NCBI GenBank assembly: GCA_905178155.1
Contig: CAJINV010000005.1
Coordinates: 2,888,456-2,952,455 of the forward strand
Direction of reading: 5' to 3'
Source: Amoebophrya sp. A120
Lineage: Eukaryota > Sar > Dinophyceae > Syndiniales > Amoebophryaceae
DNA: 64,000 nt
Numbering within the stretch: position 1 is the stretch's first letter; the number at the start of each line of letters is the position of its first letter. The translations under genes were made by a program, and so were the position numbers. Under the pieces are notes generated by a model. The model was not told the origin of the DNA. It made no database searches and was given only the letters and a program-made list of their open reading frames with translations. Below are positions 43,201 through 54,398 of the stretch, in pieces.

Positions 43201-45802
43201 CTAGCAATCTTCCAGACCCAGACATTTTTGCATTTGATATCCTCCTTCTTGTCGCAGTTGATCCCCGCCCGCGCGCACCAATATCAAACGGAAAAATCCC
43301 CCCTCCCCATATCGAAATGGAAATCTGTGATGCAGGATTTGAGGCACCAAATTGACTTGTCATGCTAGAAGGCCAAGAGCCGCAGTCGTGGTCTCGTTTG
43401 CAGGCAATTTGTCATGCTGTTTCCCACTCTCAGCTGCCTCCTATCATGCTGAAGATGCAAGGCTCCCCCACGCCACCCAGCACTACAGTCCGCATCTTTT
43501 CCCGTGTAGCATGACAAAGCTGATTTGTGACAACAAATCTGCATCACAGATTTCCGTTTTGATATGGGGAGGGGAGATTTTTCCTCTCAATAACCAACAG
43601 AGCCGCACTTGCTTTTTCTCGTTCAGAATCACGTTGTGCCAGATGTTCTTCATCTCGCTCAGCTCGTCCGCTTGGAGACTTGGGGGCGCGAGCACGCCGG
43701 CAGAATTGGTGGCCGTGGTCCCGCAGGATTGGTCCGTCAGGATCACCCGGTCGCCCTCGTGCATCCCGACCCCGGAAACGGTGACGGAAAAGGGCAGGCC
43801 TAACCTCGGCGTGTAGCTGCCGCCCTGGTTCGGGCCGGAAACGGTTATGGACCCGACTTCAAAGTTGAATTCAGAATCCCGAGTGCAACCATTGGTGTCG
43901 ATTTTCTTCGCGCCGCACCAGCAGACTTTATACCTGATAGACAATGTTGTTAGACTTGTGCATAGAGTGCAGTACTAGACACATGCTGATGTTTCTTGTA
44001 GCAGCGCATGACAAAGTTGTCCCTTTGAACGAAGATGTCATTCATCAAAAAAAATGCAGTAAAAAGATACGTTCCCGCACTCGTCACCACCACGTCCCCC
44101 CACTGCGCGATGCTCGGCGTCACCTGCCCGTCCACAAACGTCGGCCCCGCGTCCGCCCCGCGCGCGACCGAATTGCTATTTGATCCCGCGTAGGCCCCCG
44201 CGCAGTTTACCGACGCCGCGTTCACGATCCGGACCCGGTCTTTCGGACTCATCCCGGTCCCCAACACCATCAACGTGCTGCTCATCCCTAGAACGAAGTT
44301 GTGGACCTGATTCTGCTGCGGCCCGTTCACCGTAACTTCTCCGACCTGTACCCGGAACTCGCTGGTATCCGTGCAAGTCTGCCTCGCAGCGCCGCACCAG
44401 CAGAGAATGAAGGGCGTTACCTTGGTCATTTGCACGTTGTTCCAAGTGGAAACCGTATCCGCAGTGCCGGCATCCCGACCGCCGGAGAGATTGATGACGT
44501 GGGAGCTCATCGTGTTCCCCGTGGCGCTGGTGGATTCGAAGTTGCGGCAGGACGGGGAGAAGGTTTTCTCAATCGCGACGAGGCGGTCCTCGGCGTTCAA
44601 AGCGGTGCCTTGGATCGTAAAGGGGGTCGGGACGGAGACCTAGGGGAGGGAAATTTATTGTACGGGTATTTTTGCTGCACGACCTGCAAAGTCTACTACT
44701 AGTGAATTGTCCCTGTGTTGCGAAACGGAAATTGTCCCGTCGATGCGCTCCTTGTACCAGCATGCTCTGACATGTATAGTATGTTGTAGAAAATCGGGCA
44801 AATCAATCTACCCACTATACTACCTGCGCGTCGAACGTTTGACCCGGGTTTGGCCCTGCGATGGTGAACCTCGTACCAAACCCGTGTGAGTAATCCTGTG
44901 AGGAGAGGCAGGTTGGCGAAGGTCGTGCGGCCGTCGCCCCACAGATGCAAAACCCCAGGTTCGCGGCCTGCTTGTAGATCTTGAACGGCCCGCAGTGTAG
45001 CCGCGTTGGGGCGGAGTTGCCACCTATGAGAAAGTTGTTTCACTTTTTGAAATAAAAGTGTAGTTTACTGCTTCTCAATCTCAGTTGTGTTCTGAACAAA
45101 AATAAACCTTGCTGCCATGATGCGCGGCGCATATGCCTCTGCCCTTTCATCTGATGCGGTTTCAAGAAAAAAACGAGTTGCATTCCCCTTACCCGAACAT
45201 GGCGCGGAGTTTTTCACGTTGGTCAAAGAGTCCACGGTGCTATCCGAAACCAACGAGGCTCCGGTGCAACTGCTTGAGCCGTCGGAGAAGTCCATAATCG
45301 CAACGCGATTGTTGACCACATCCACATCCTGGCCATTCACCTCCACGTAGAAGGCCTCACCGGCGTTTGGAACCGCGTTAGGTTTGATCTGGTACGTATT
45401 GTACGTGGGAAACGCGGTGACCAGTCCTGGGCCCCCGAGGGTCGTTGTTGTGTAAAAATCCTGCAAGTGTAGTAGAAGCAGCAGGCTTCTTGTGAACACG
45501 AGCAGCTGCGAGGGGAAAAATTTCCTCCCAATAGACTGTGAAGATCCTGCTTCCCGTGGCCACGCAGACCGCCGAATGCCGCGAGGCAGCTCCATCATCG
45601 ACGATCCAGGCAGGTAGTTTGGGCTTTAATAGACCGCTCAATATCGATTTGATATCATCAACCGGAGTTGCTCCATTTTTTTACCCCGCGCGGTAGTTCC
45701 ACTCATTGCGGCCCACGGTTTCCTTTCTTGCGCCACACCGCAGCCACGAGTACACCGCTCCGAGCTCGTCGGCAAGAAACGAAAGAGAAATAAGGCCGTG
45801 TA
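37205..45802 (-). CDS. Modular adhesin-like surface protein with TSP1 domain, one TM helix and cytoplasmic tail
   Basis: Exons rejoin over canonical and introner introns: about 45684-45802 (weak), about 45480-45620 (weak), 45193-45460, 44824-45023, 44071-44639, 43593-43933, 43240-43281, 42411-42971, 41966-42193, 41635-41657, 41297-41380, 40958-40991, 40252-40714, 38001-40079 and 37205-37878, giving roughly 1,900 residues. The ectodomain repeats a module of about 110-150 residues: DR..I...CG near its start, then a C-x-C core (CICG, CWCG, CYCD, CFCP), a further Cys, and F..G.I.V.GP. I count about 11. Near the C-terminus is a thrombospondin type 1 domain (WIVEACTVPCGGGIKKKRRR ... CNPDPCP). The last exon encodes a TM helix (GLFAFLMVLCSLVVLSPGAY), a basic stop-transfer and a tail of about 140 residues. 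TSP1 plus TM plus tail recalls apicomplexan TRAP-type adhesins; a role in host attachment is inference. The 5' end and signal peptide are not resolved. Confidence 0.8.
40715..40957. mobile_element. Introner element, family 1, in the adhesin-like gene
   Basis: This 243-bp element is flanked by GCCGT at 40710-40714 and 40958-40962. TIRs: TATCAAATGCAAATATGTCT against AGACATATTTGCATTTGATA. Excision joins TLLDG to GARMILLDGS in frame. The interior is similar along its length and in the same orientation to the element at 49167-49428. Confidence 0.95.
40992..41296. mobile_element. Introner element, family 3, in the adhesin-like gene
   Basis: This 305-bp element is flanked by CGGTG at 40987-40991 and 41297-41301. 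The TIRs are TATTACAGTGAAAAGTGCCC and the reverse complement of a right end GGGGGCATTTTTCATTGTGA followed by TA, both leading into a run of C/G. Excision joins NQPCT to ARIIGTLLDG. It is the only copy of this family here. Confidence 0.92.
41381..41634. mobile_element. Introner element, family 1, in the adhesin-like gene
   Basis: This 254-bp element is flanked by TTGGA at 41376-41380 and CTGGA at 41635-41639 (one mismatch). It starts TATCGAATGCAAAAATGTCT and ends in CCAGACCCAGACATTTTTGC then AGTTGATA. Excision joins NMHFFQ to LAGTISIGGV, completing a C-x-C module. Confidence 0.94.
41658..41965. mobile_element. Introner element, family 4, in the adhesin-like gene
   Basis: This 308-bp element is flanked by CGCGT at 41653-41657 and 41966-41970. 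The ends are TATGGAAGCGCC...TTTGAAATCGAC and GTCGATTTCAATCCTGACAC then ACCCATA. It is related to the element at 46686-46992 in the opposite orientation: the block ending GATACCAGTTGG there appears here as its reverse complement near 41895-41915. Excision joins YGGCNA to NMHFFQ. Confidence 0.92.
42972..43239. mobile_element. Introner element, family 1, in the adhesin-like gene
   Basis: This 268-bp element is flanked by TCCTC at 42967-42971 and 43240-43244. TIRs: TATCAAATGCAAAAATGTCT and the mirror AGACATTTTTGCATTTGATA. Excision joins CDKKE to EFLAQVAIY in frame. Confidence 0.95.
43282..43592. mobile_element. Introner element, family 2, in the adhesin-like gene
   Basis: This 311-bp element is flanked by ACCAA at 43277-43281 and 43593-43597. 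It starts TATCAAACGGAAAAATCCCC and ends GGGGAGATTTTTCCTCTCAA then TA. It splits a C-x-C module right after CW; removal gives VRLCWCARAGINCDKKE. Confidence 0.95.
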
Positions 45803-46608
45803 TCGAAATATCTTCAAAAAATAGCTTCATGCATTTTTTCGTAAAGTAAATAGTTGGCACTTAGTGTAGTTCAGCATTTGAAAAAAGAATCATGCAGGTC
45901 GATACCTTAGCAAGCATTCCATAGAGGTCACATCATGGGTATAATCTTCTAGGCATTATGGGTACACAAACATAGGAGCAGCACTATAACATCTAGTTCA
46001 TTCTAAATGGAGACCTGCGCAAATGATTACGAATTGTGTGGCTTTACGAAAAATGACGAGTCCCAACTCTTCACGAAAAGTGGAAATCATCTCGACGAGG
46101 ACACGGCCTTGCAAATAACAATTTTCGCTCAAAGAAAATGCTCTCGGTCGCGAAGTAGATCAGTTGTTTGCGGCACTCTCTAACTTCCTTTCTTCCGGAC
46201 ACTACCTCTCAGTTTGCTATTTGTAGCACACCACTCACGAAAAAAAAGTGTGTCTGCGTGCTGAACGAGAAAAGCATGACCTTTTCCTTTTGTCACTCAC
46301 GTGCGAAAAAAATACAATGTATAGTCCTTTCTAGTATGTCACTCGTTGTTTGTTCTTCCGGAAATGGCAGATGGTAGTCTGAAACTTGGCGGACGAAATC
46401 GAAACCTGCTCATACTTATGCTCTGTACGAATGAAGATGAACAAGCCACCAGTATTAAGTGGAAATCCCCGCAGCTTTCAACGGCTCACGGAAAAAAATT
46501 TCTCCGTGTTCTTTATTTTTGTTGTCGCTTTCTTGTAGTTCTTGTTTGGGAAGATACAGAAAGAACTGCTTTCTTCCCCTATAAAAAACCTCACTGTAAT
46601 TCTATCTA
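45803..46608. other. Intergenic, possible undefined 5' exons of the adhesin-like gene
   Basis: I see no convincing coding stretch. A signal-peptide exon for the adhesin-like gene should lie here if the gene is complete, but I could not place one. Confidence 0.35.
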
Positions 46609-47917
46609 CTAAAAGATCGTTACCACGACGAACAGGGAGTACAGCAGTCCCGTTGGGTAGGCGATCAGCCAATGCTGATCATGCGTATGGAACTGTCAGG
46701 ATTGAAATTGACAAAGTTGAAAAAGTTGTGATGCATAAAATCGATACCAGTTGGAAGCCCAATTTCCAAGCGGCGCATGCCAAATTTTGGCATCGCCTAC
46801 ATCCACTTTGTCATGCTGTTTAGGGAAAGAAGGCGTCTTTTGTCATGCTACTTTAGCAGCTCTATCGCAGATCCGAAACAGGCTGACAGTCGGCCTCACT
46901 TGCCATCCCTGCAAGAGAGGCGCTTCATGCCTTGCACTTTATGCATGAGAAATTATTTCAACTTTGACGATTTCAATCCTGACACTACCATAATGCGTGT
47001 CCATCGCGGATTCCACGAATTTCGAGCTGGTGGCCGTGCACCAGAAGACCGTTATCAGTGCGCACACAGTGCCTACCACCGCGTAGCTCTTCAGCGATAT
47101 TATCACCGCGATGAAGCTGAGTATTACCACTGGCAACAGCCCGTACCCGAACATGCTTATCACGCAGTACAAGTCAATCCCCCCCTTCTGCGCCATCAGG
47201 TTTATGAGCAGGTAGGAAGTGAACGAGGAAAGGGAGGCGAGCAGGTAGAGCAACTCAAACTGGACTTTCCCCTGCAATAAAAATCCCAGCATCAAAGCGC
47301 CGAGGATAAGCAACGGGCCGGTTAAGTCGCCTTCTAGCACGACAGACTGCGGAAGTGGTCGGAGAAGCGCGACGGCCTGGATGTAGATATGTTTGATGGA
47401 GTTCTTCCACAAAAATGTTTGCAACACACTGACTCTGTTTCTGATTCTGGCTGCGGTCGAGGTCCAGGTCGTCCATATGCTGCATGACACAGTCAAGCTG
47501 AGGAGGAGCGGAAATTTGTACTATCGCAAAAGAAGCCATGATAATTACCTTTATTCTCTGAAACACTGCGTCGATGTCGATTCCAAGCTCCTCCAAAATT
47601 GGCGGCTCGTTTTCCACGTCCAGCTCGCCGTCCCCTGGATAATTTGTGATGCGAAACTAATGGGATCAAAAATTGATATGTTTCTCAGGCAAGTGTCAGT
47701 TCATCATGCAAATAAACTTTCTAGACTTATGCGCATATTGATTCGAATCAGCATGACAAAAACTACCTCCTGGTGCGTCCGTGACTCCCATCATTTGTGC
47801 CTGCGCGGTCATGCTCCCGGCGGCCATGGGGTGTGAGGGAAAGGACGGCGTTGCCCCGGCGTTCGCGCCTTGGAACCACGGGTCGGCGCCGCCCTTCTGT
47901 TCGAATGGATTCTCCAT
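46609..47917 (-). CDS. YIPF5/Yip1-family ER-Golgi membrane protein
   Basis: There are four exons: 47767-47917, 47549-47634, 46993-47403 and 46609-46685. The first two introns are GT-AG; the third is an introner. The start MENPFEQ is the first in-frame ATG. Exon 2 has the Yip1 signature EPPILEELGIDIDAVFQRIK. Exon 3 carries DLTGPLLILGALMLGFLLQG and FGYGLLPVVILSFIAVIISL, and exon 4 ends with DQHWLIAYPTGLLYSLFVVV and TIF. The layout of a cytosolic N-terminus followed by about five C-terminal membrane helices matches YIPF5, which works with Rab/Ypt GTPases in vesicle traffic between ER and Golgi. The match to the family is clear along the length. The predicted product of about 240 residues is in the family's usual range. 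Confidence 0.92.
46686..46992. mobile_element. Introner element, family 4, in the Yip1 gene
   Basis: This 307-bp element is flanked by ATGCG at 46681-46685 and 46993-46997. TIRs: TATGGAACTGTCAGGATTGA against the reverse complement of TCAATCCTGACACTACCATA. Excision joins ESAMDTH to DQHWLIAYPT, as Yip1 homology demands. It is inserted in the orientation opposite to its relative at 41658-41965. Confidence 0.95.
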
Positions 47918-49033
47918 GATAGATTTCGTCGCGTGTTTAGTACTTCTTACCCGAGTGCGCTATCTTGGAAATACAAATACTGTGTCGCGTCTTCTGGTAG
48001 TAATAAACTCCGTGTAGTCGCTTTTCCACCCAGTTCTGCCTTGCGTTCTGCGCGATTGTTCTGATGCGCCGGGCACGGTATTTTTCGGTGCTTGTTGCAG
48101 GGGCTCGTCCTTAAAAACACTCCGATTGACGGTGCGATAATGCTTCTTGGAACGGATGACTTTCAATTTTACTTCATTCTTGGTAGCGAGGGGTTACTCG
48201 TGGGTAGTCGTACTTGGCGCTTGCTATAAGTAACAAGAACCACCTCTATGTAAAAAAACGGGACCGGGAATCGCTACTCATAGACGCGTGAATTCTCTAT
48301 TCGTTTAATTGGGGTAAAGCTAGGTAGAGGTGGACCCAGGCAGAGACAAAAATGAAATTATCTGCATCTTTAAAAAACGTAACTGCTAAAAATAAGGTCC
48401 GTCGCCTGTACGTGTGGCCTCAAGGAGCGATTCACCTTCCACGTGATCTACTCACCCTACTGGTGCAATACTGGTGCAATGACTTTCTCTCCAGTCTTCC
48501 AAAAAGAGCTCGGTCTCAAAGAACAGCTTCACTCTCAGCAGAGATTTCGGATCTATTGAAGATCTAGATCTTGCGTCATAAATTCCACTTGATTACTACC
48601 GGGACATGAGTCCTCTCAGTGTTTCATCTGCATCAGTTACCAATTGAAATGTAATGTGTTGCTATATTTGATGTCCTTAGATACAGTTGCATTTCGTAAG
48701 TTTTCTTTCAACAACAAAAATTTCGTAAAACGGATTTCTACTACAAAATGGAAAAGGCTTGAATTCTCTAGACTGAAATTTAGGCTTTTAGCGTTTCTCG
48801 CGAAGCATAGGTTTACTTTCGTGATGTTAGCACGTCTTTTAGAAGTATAGACATCTTCCATGCACACACATACAACAGAGACAGATGGTTTTCTGTGTCT
48901 GCACTGGTTGGTTCTTTTGCGACTGGATAAAAATTGACTAGACCACTAGGTTCTCTTGGAACCAGCACTAAATTTGCACTACTTTGATTGTTTCTCACAA
49001 CCCCACCGTTCTCTCTTCCCCCTTTCCTCTTGG
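47918..49033. other. Intergenic, no gene supported
   Basis: Short frames only. The Yip1 promoter and the 3' end of the next gene's transcript presumably lie here. No motif is recognised. Confidence 0.45.
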
Positions 49034-52000
49034 TCACAACCCGACCTGCCGCTCCGACATTGGCGTACTGGCTCGTGAATGCGCCAAGCGCATGTGCGCC
49101 CGCAGCAACCCGGGGTTCTGCAAATCAATCGCCTGACTCGACGCTCCGTAGTTTGAAATGCTGCCCTATCAAGTGAAAATATGTCTGGGTCTGAGAGGTT
49201 CTGAGACTCGTCGTGCACGTTTTGCACGAGCCATGATGTCTGTAATGCATGCCCTCGCATCACAGATTTTTTGAGGGCTTCTTGATGCCGAATCCGCATG
49301 ACAAATGCCCTCTCTGCGTAACAAAAATCAGACTCCTTTTGCTGCTCACGCAATACAGATTTTTTTGGAATCCAAATGCAGCATCACAAGTTGCATTCTT
49401 CCAGACCCAGACATATTTGCATTTGATATGCTCTGCGTTTTCTTCGCCCCCGGACTGCGCTTTGAGGGGTAGTAGCTGTACTTCTTACTGCCAGGAAGAC
49501 GATCGTGCGGATCATCTACCATGTTCTGACCCGCCCTGGGCTTATTTGCGCCCCCTCTCGCACTCGGCAAGTTGCTCCCGCCCCGGAACGGCGTCGTGCT
49601 CCTTCTTGCGCTGTGCGGCGGCCGGCTGGATTTTTGCGGGCCGATAGGTGCTGCAGCACCAGCACCACCACGGTGTGTTTCTCTAAAACTGGTCCGCCCG
49701 AAGGCGACGACTTTCTGGCCCCCGGGGAGTTGTTGGGCAGCAGAAGTAGATTTCGGCGTTGTGGTATTCAGCATTTTCGAGTTCTTACTAGAAGTCGTCC
49801 TATGCGCCGGTGTGCTGTCCGTGGTTTGCGGAGTGGGGCCTGGGGTCGGGAGGCGATGTTTGGATGCTGAATCGTAGAGGATACTACATGATTTTCAGTG
49901 CATAAAACACGATGGAAAATGAAGCAAGTACGCATCATAGATTACCTGAATCCGTTTTCGACAAACTATCTCCTCCAGCGTGAGCACTCCCTCCCTCCGC
50001 ACTAGTACAACCCACAGACCGTTTACTTGTACAACTTCCGTCCACCGCAGAACCAGACCCCGCTCCTGCTACACTCTGTTTACTCGCCGGAGCTGAAGTG
50101 CCTTGTCTGCTCTTCTGCACGCGCTGCAGCTCCAGACGAAGCGTGTTCTCGAGGCGACCGCGTCTGCAGTGACAGATTTGCATTTATTTCTCATGCAGAA
50201 CAACCGCAATGAGTTCTTTCTTCAAGCAAAGTTTGTATTGCATGGGGGCATGTAGCCCAAACACTGAATTTATTGCTTATACCTGGCCCCATCCAGTTCG
50301 TAGTGCTTACAGAATTCTTCGACCACTTCAAGTGGATCATCATCCTGGTACAGCGCGATTCGGCCCATTTTCCCCACGCCGAGCTTGACTTCGACAATGA
50401 TGTCCGGCTTTTCGGAGAATTCCACATGCTCTTCCCACCTGATAGATAGACACATTTCAAACAATTTCTGATGCGAAAATCCAATGACCACTCATTCCTG
50501 TCCTGCACATCCCACCAAGCCTACACTCTATACGTACCCCTTGCTGTTCCCCCGATTCGACACCGAGAGGTTGAAAGGCTGCGGCCCCTTCTTCCGCAGC
50601 GCCTCATAGCCTTCGCCCACGGGAACGTGGGAAGCGCGGACCTGTGTTGCAGGTCGATGATGTTGAAGTCAAGTGCACAAAGTATACGTTCTTTGTTCGT
50701 TTCCCCGGGCCCGTCCGGATGGCTGTTGCGCATCACAACAAGTTCGTCGCAAACACATGGGATGAAATTACGGATCTTCAACAAGCAATCGAGCAATAAA
50801 GATTTTCATACTTTATCCTCCTCCCGTCGGCGATTCGCGTTCCGCGCCCGCTCCACAAACCGGCTGTAGCCCTTGACCGCTGAGGAGGGCGTTTCGTTTT
50901 CGTTGTACAGAATCTCCTGCAGTTTCCTCTGTGACGTTCTCGACAAACTCGTTTCCGGGTGGAACGTGCAGGCTTCGATATCAAAATGAAAAATCCCCCC
51001 TCCACATATTGAAACGGAAACTTCTGCTGCTGGATTTGTGTACACAAATCAGCCCTGTCTTGCAGCGAGGCACTACAGGCAAAGCCTCAGCCTGCGTAGG
51101 GGTGTTTTGTTGTAGGCGCTTGGCATAAGAGAGGCCTGCCATGTAGGTGAAACAGCATCACAAATCGCCTCCATAAGGCGGCGGATTCTTTTGGTTTGCC
51201 TTCTTGCAAGACAGATGTGATTTGCGACCTCAAATCCGCAACACAAATTTTTGGAAAAATACCTTTTCGATATGGGGAGGGGGGATTTTTCCTCTCAATA
51301 TTCGAATTCCTTCTCCTCCTCCCGCTTCTCCTTCCACCTCTGTCTCCGCACGATCTGCTCCTGCCGGATCAGCGCACGCTCGTACAGCAGGTCCGTTCGG
51401 TGCTTGGAATTACTGCCATTACAATTTTCCTCGTGGTTTAGGTTTGTTTCTCTTTCTTCAAAGTGGTGCGCCGCCGGGTGGTCGTGCCGTTGTTCAAAGC
51501 CTCCTTTCTCCTCGGTCGCTGCCTCGTATTCGCTCGTCCGGACTGTGTCTGGCGACCAGCCGGCGCTGCTTGAAATCTTCGGTTGAAAGGTGCACTCCGC
51601 GAACTCCTCTTCCTCCTGCATCTGCCGGATTTGCTGCAGTCTCTCCTCGGCTAGTTTCTGCCTTTCGACCATAGGCATTAAAAGGAAAAAAGGGCAAAGT
51701 CGGAATACTTTTTTGCGCATCTTCTTGGGACGCAGCGTCGAGAGCATTTGGGAAAATCTCAGCACGATTTCGATTTTTATTTTCTCCAGCGCCGTTTCAT
51801 AGTACACGATAAGAATCTGTATCACCTTTGCAGCATTTTCCTTTGCCTTTTTTCTACACCTCTTGCATAACAAGTAGTACATCGTATCCGGCGGTCTGCG
51901 CGGTTTCCTACTCACCCGGTGCTGACTTGCCCCAAACATCTTCGCCGTGGACGAGCACGCTTCGCTATTACCGGTAATCGGCTGCTGCTGTTCCTGTTGC

Positions 52001-53253
52001 CCTCTCGCTCCTCGTCCTGCTGCTGCTGGTCTACCACCCGCATCAACAGGTGGCCCGTAAAATTGGTTATGCGCTGCTTTATAACCACCACTAGAAGTAG
52101 TTCCTGTGCTTGCACCACTAGTACAACCGCTGCTGTTCTTTATCCTCGTGGCGTAAACCAAACACTTCCGCAACTGCTTCGCTAGAGCGACCTGCAGTTC
52201 CGCTTGGTCTGCTGGGTTCTCGACGGGATTCGTTGGGATGTTGGTCGTCGGGGACGTCGTCGAGACTGGTACTTTAGAAGTTGTGCCACCGTTCATCATC
52301 TGCCCGGGTTGATGTACAAGTTCTGTTGCATGCGGTCCCTGCTCCGAATGATGTGCTGGTCCACCTCCTGGCAGGGTCATGCAAAGTTCCAAAAAATGCA
52401 GCAGCACGTCGGAGCGAAAACAGCCCTGGTCTTGTTGGTCCAAAGCGTGCACGAGCAGACTGGCCCGGAGTTCCGCGGAGACGTTGATAAAACCGAGTTT
52501 CTCCAGCACCTGCTGGAGCAGGGAATTCGGAACTTGCAGCACTTGATGACTGCTCGTCGATTGTGGCTCCTTATTTGGCCGCGACGTCGCTCTTGGCGCG
52601 TTGGAATGATTTGCCGAATTATCCGTGGTTGTTCCGGCTGTGGTCTCTGCGTCGGAGCTGATACCCTGGAACGGCTTCGGCTGCAACACCTTGCTCGGCG
52701 GCATCACCTCCACATCCGTTGTGGAGGAAAAATTTTCGTCGTAGGGCGAGTCTCTCAAGCAGTCCCGGACCACTTGCATCGCTTCCCGACGGTACCGTTG
52801 CATGGACAAGTCGGCGGACCGAGACGTGCGGACCTAAATTTGTCGTGCACTTAGTGAATGCCAGATGATTCTTCACAAACAACAAGTTAAAACTTCCCTT
52901 GCCACAGCACGAAAATCTTCACCCGCTTCTACATCACCCAGCAGACACCACGAGAACATCAATCTCCTCTACCATCATACCTGTGTCTTTTCCCGCGTAT
53001 GGTGCTGCAAGGCCATCCTAACGAGCAAATCTCGCTCTTCCTGGCGCTGCTGCCGCCACTTGGCGTCCTCGTACAAATCTGCAAAGATTTTCGCATCCCC
53101 GGTCTTTGGACTATCATCATTCCCCGGACCGTAGTAACTGCTCGTGCTGTCGGCAGGCGCTTTTATTTGATTTGCAGCTCCGTTCATCGAAGTAGATGCC
53201 GTCGCGCCCCCGCGAGCGCCCGTGCTACTGCTGCTGCCGCGCTCTTCCCCCAT
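49034..53253 (-). CDS. Probable cytoskeletal/flagellar protein with CTFxP motifs
   Basis: Eight exons rejoin to about 1,000 residues: 52981-53253, 51301-52833, 50812-50978, 50537-50641, 50283-50438, 49946-50163, 49429-49866 and 49034-49166. Two introns are introners (50979-51300 and 49167-49428); the rest are GT-AG. Visible elements are KIFADLYEDAKWRQQRQEE near the N-terminus, two CTFxP motifs (EEFAECTFQPKIS; EFEACTFHPETS, the second spanning an introner), a long charged helix (LIRQEQIVRRQRWKEKREEE), and a compact domain in exon 5 (IIVEVKLGVGKMGRIALYQD then DDPLEVVEEFCKHYEL) like the basal N-terminal fold seen in some ciliary proteins. The remainder is Ser/Arg-rich. LYEDA plus CTFxP text is, in my experience, common in large protist cytoskeletal proteins, but the family name is unknown to me. 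CCDC39 lies next to it. The ATG at 53253 is preceded by an acceptor-like CTTCTGCAG, so an upstream exon or trans-splicing is possible. Confidence 0.65.
49167..49428. mobile_element. Introner element, family 1, in the CTFxP gene
   Basis: This 262-bp element is flanked by TGCCC at 49162-49166 and TGCTC at 49429-49433 (one mismatch). The ends are TATCAAGTGAAAATATGTCT and AGACATATTTGCATTTGATA. The interior matches the element at 40715-40957 over long stretches in the same orientation. Excision keeps the frame into SISNYGASSQAIDL. Confidence 0.93.
50979..51300. mobile_element. Introner element, family 2, in the CTFxP gene
   Basis: This 322-bp element is flanked by TTCGA at 50974-50978 and 51301-51305. 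It starts TATCAAAATGAAAAATCCCC and ends GGGGATTTTTCCTCTCAATA. It is in the opposite orientation to its relative at 17208-17529. Excision joins EKEFE to ACTFHPETS exactly. Confidence 0.95.
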
Positions 53254-54398
53254 GACAGGCGCCGGTGGGGCAGGCAGCTGCAGAAGTAGGGTGGGGCGTT
53301 TTTATGGTGAAAGATGAGAACAAATTTGTTGATGAATCGTTAGATGTGAAGCTAAAGTTCGTCGAATTCGCCGGCACAGAAACACGTTAGGTGGAATCGT
53401 TCAAGGATCTTACCCTCTTGTGGAAAACCAGCACGGCTCTCAAATGACTTTGCGCGGCGCAGGTGCAGCCCCCACCCTTGCCTGCTGTTGACAGCACTCT
53501 GAATTTTCATTCTGTACCTCCCTGGCTTGAAAGCCCAGATCTTTTCAAAAACCGCTCTCAAGAAGTACCATCTCCTACGTGCGCGTACGACTTCACTCAG
53601 AAAGGAAAAGCAGGAGTGGAGAAACAGCACAGCAAGAAAAAATTTCATCAAACAACGCAGGTGGAGCAAGATATTCCTTCCCACTCGTCCGCTAGTCCGC
53701 TACTTCTTCTTCAATTTTTTTTTTTCAATAAACCGCCATGGTACATTCAAAGTCGTACAATTTTTTTTGAAGAATCGTTCCACTACATTTGCGATTTTTC
53801 ATCACGCCATCATCCTGAGAGGACAAAAATCGCAGTAGTACTCTGCGGGTTGCTTGCAGAAGCAACCTTGCAAGTTTCATTTCCTTCGCACCGCGCGAGC
53901 AGGCCGAAGGACACATTTGGTACAATGGCACAATAAATCCTGTACTTACTCCTTGCATTTTGTCTGTTTTCAATTTCCGCAATAAACTATTCCGATTTTT
54001 TGTAGAAGTTCTACTGTCTGTCATCATATTTAGTCAATCGAGCGAGTCAGGAGTTCTACTTCGCATGAGCTGACGAAAACAACAACTCCCCCGCTGTAGA
54101 GCGGCCATGACTCGTCGCGCTCTATTGTGATAAACTATTCCGATTTTTTGGGTTTCAGTCTTTCTGCCCGACAGCAGCTGCACGGGCATTATTTTTGACT
54201 GCTTTCCGCGTAACTAATTTGACAACTAATCCGTAAACATAAACTGTGAAGATTTCTTCTGTTGTATAAGCTGAAAATATTGAAGGAGATGATAAGGGTT
54301 TTACTTTCTGTGGTTTTTTCACGACTCCCACTTCTTTATTTGTTAATAAATCCATCGCAAATCCGATAGCAAGCCGCAACCGGTCCTCTACATTTTCT
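53254..54398. other. Intergenic; possible small secreted protein not confirmed
   Basis: On the minus strand at 53352-53648 a 98-codon frame starts with a signal-like sequence (MKFFLAVLFLHSCFSFLSEV) and is basic and Phe/Arg-rich afterwards. It has no other support. The rest has T-rich runs and no visible gene. Confidence 0.3.

Noticed and set aside
47635-47766. First Yip1 intron as another introner (it contains CATGACAAA, a motif seen inside introners)
   Set aside because: It has GT-AG ends and no terminal inverted repeat or 5-bp duplication.
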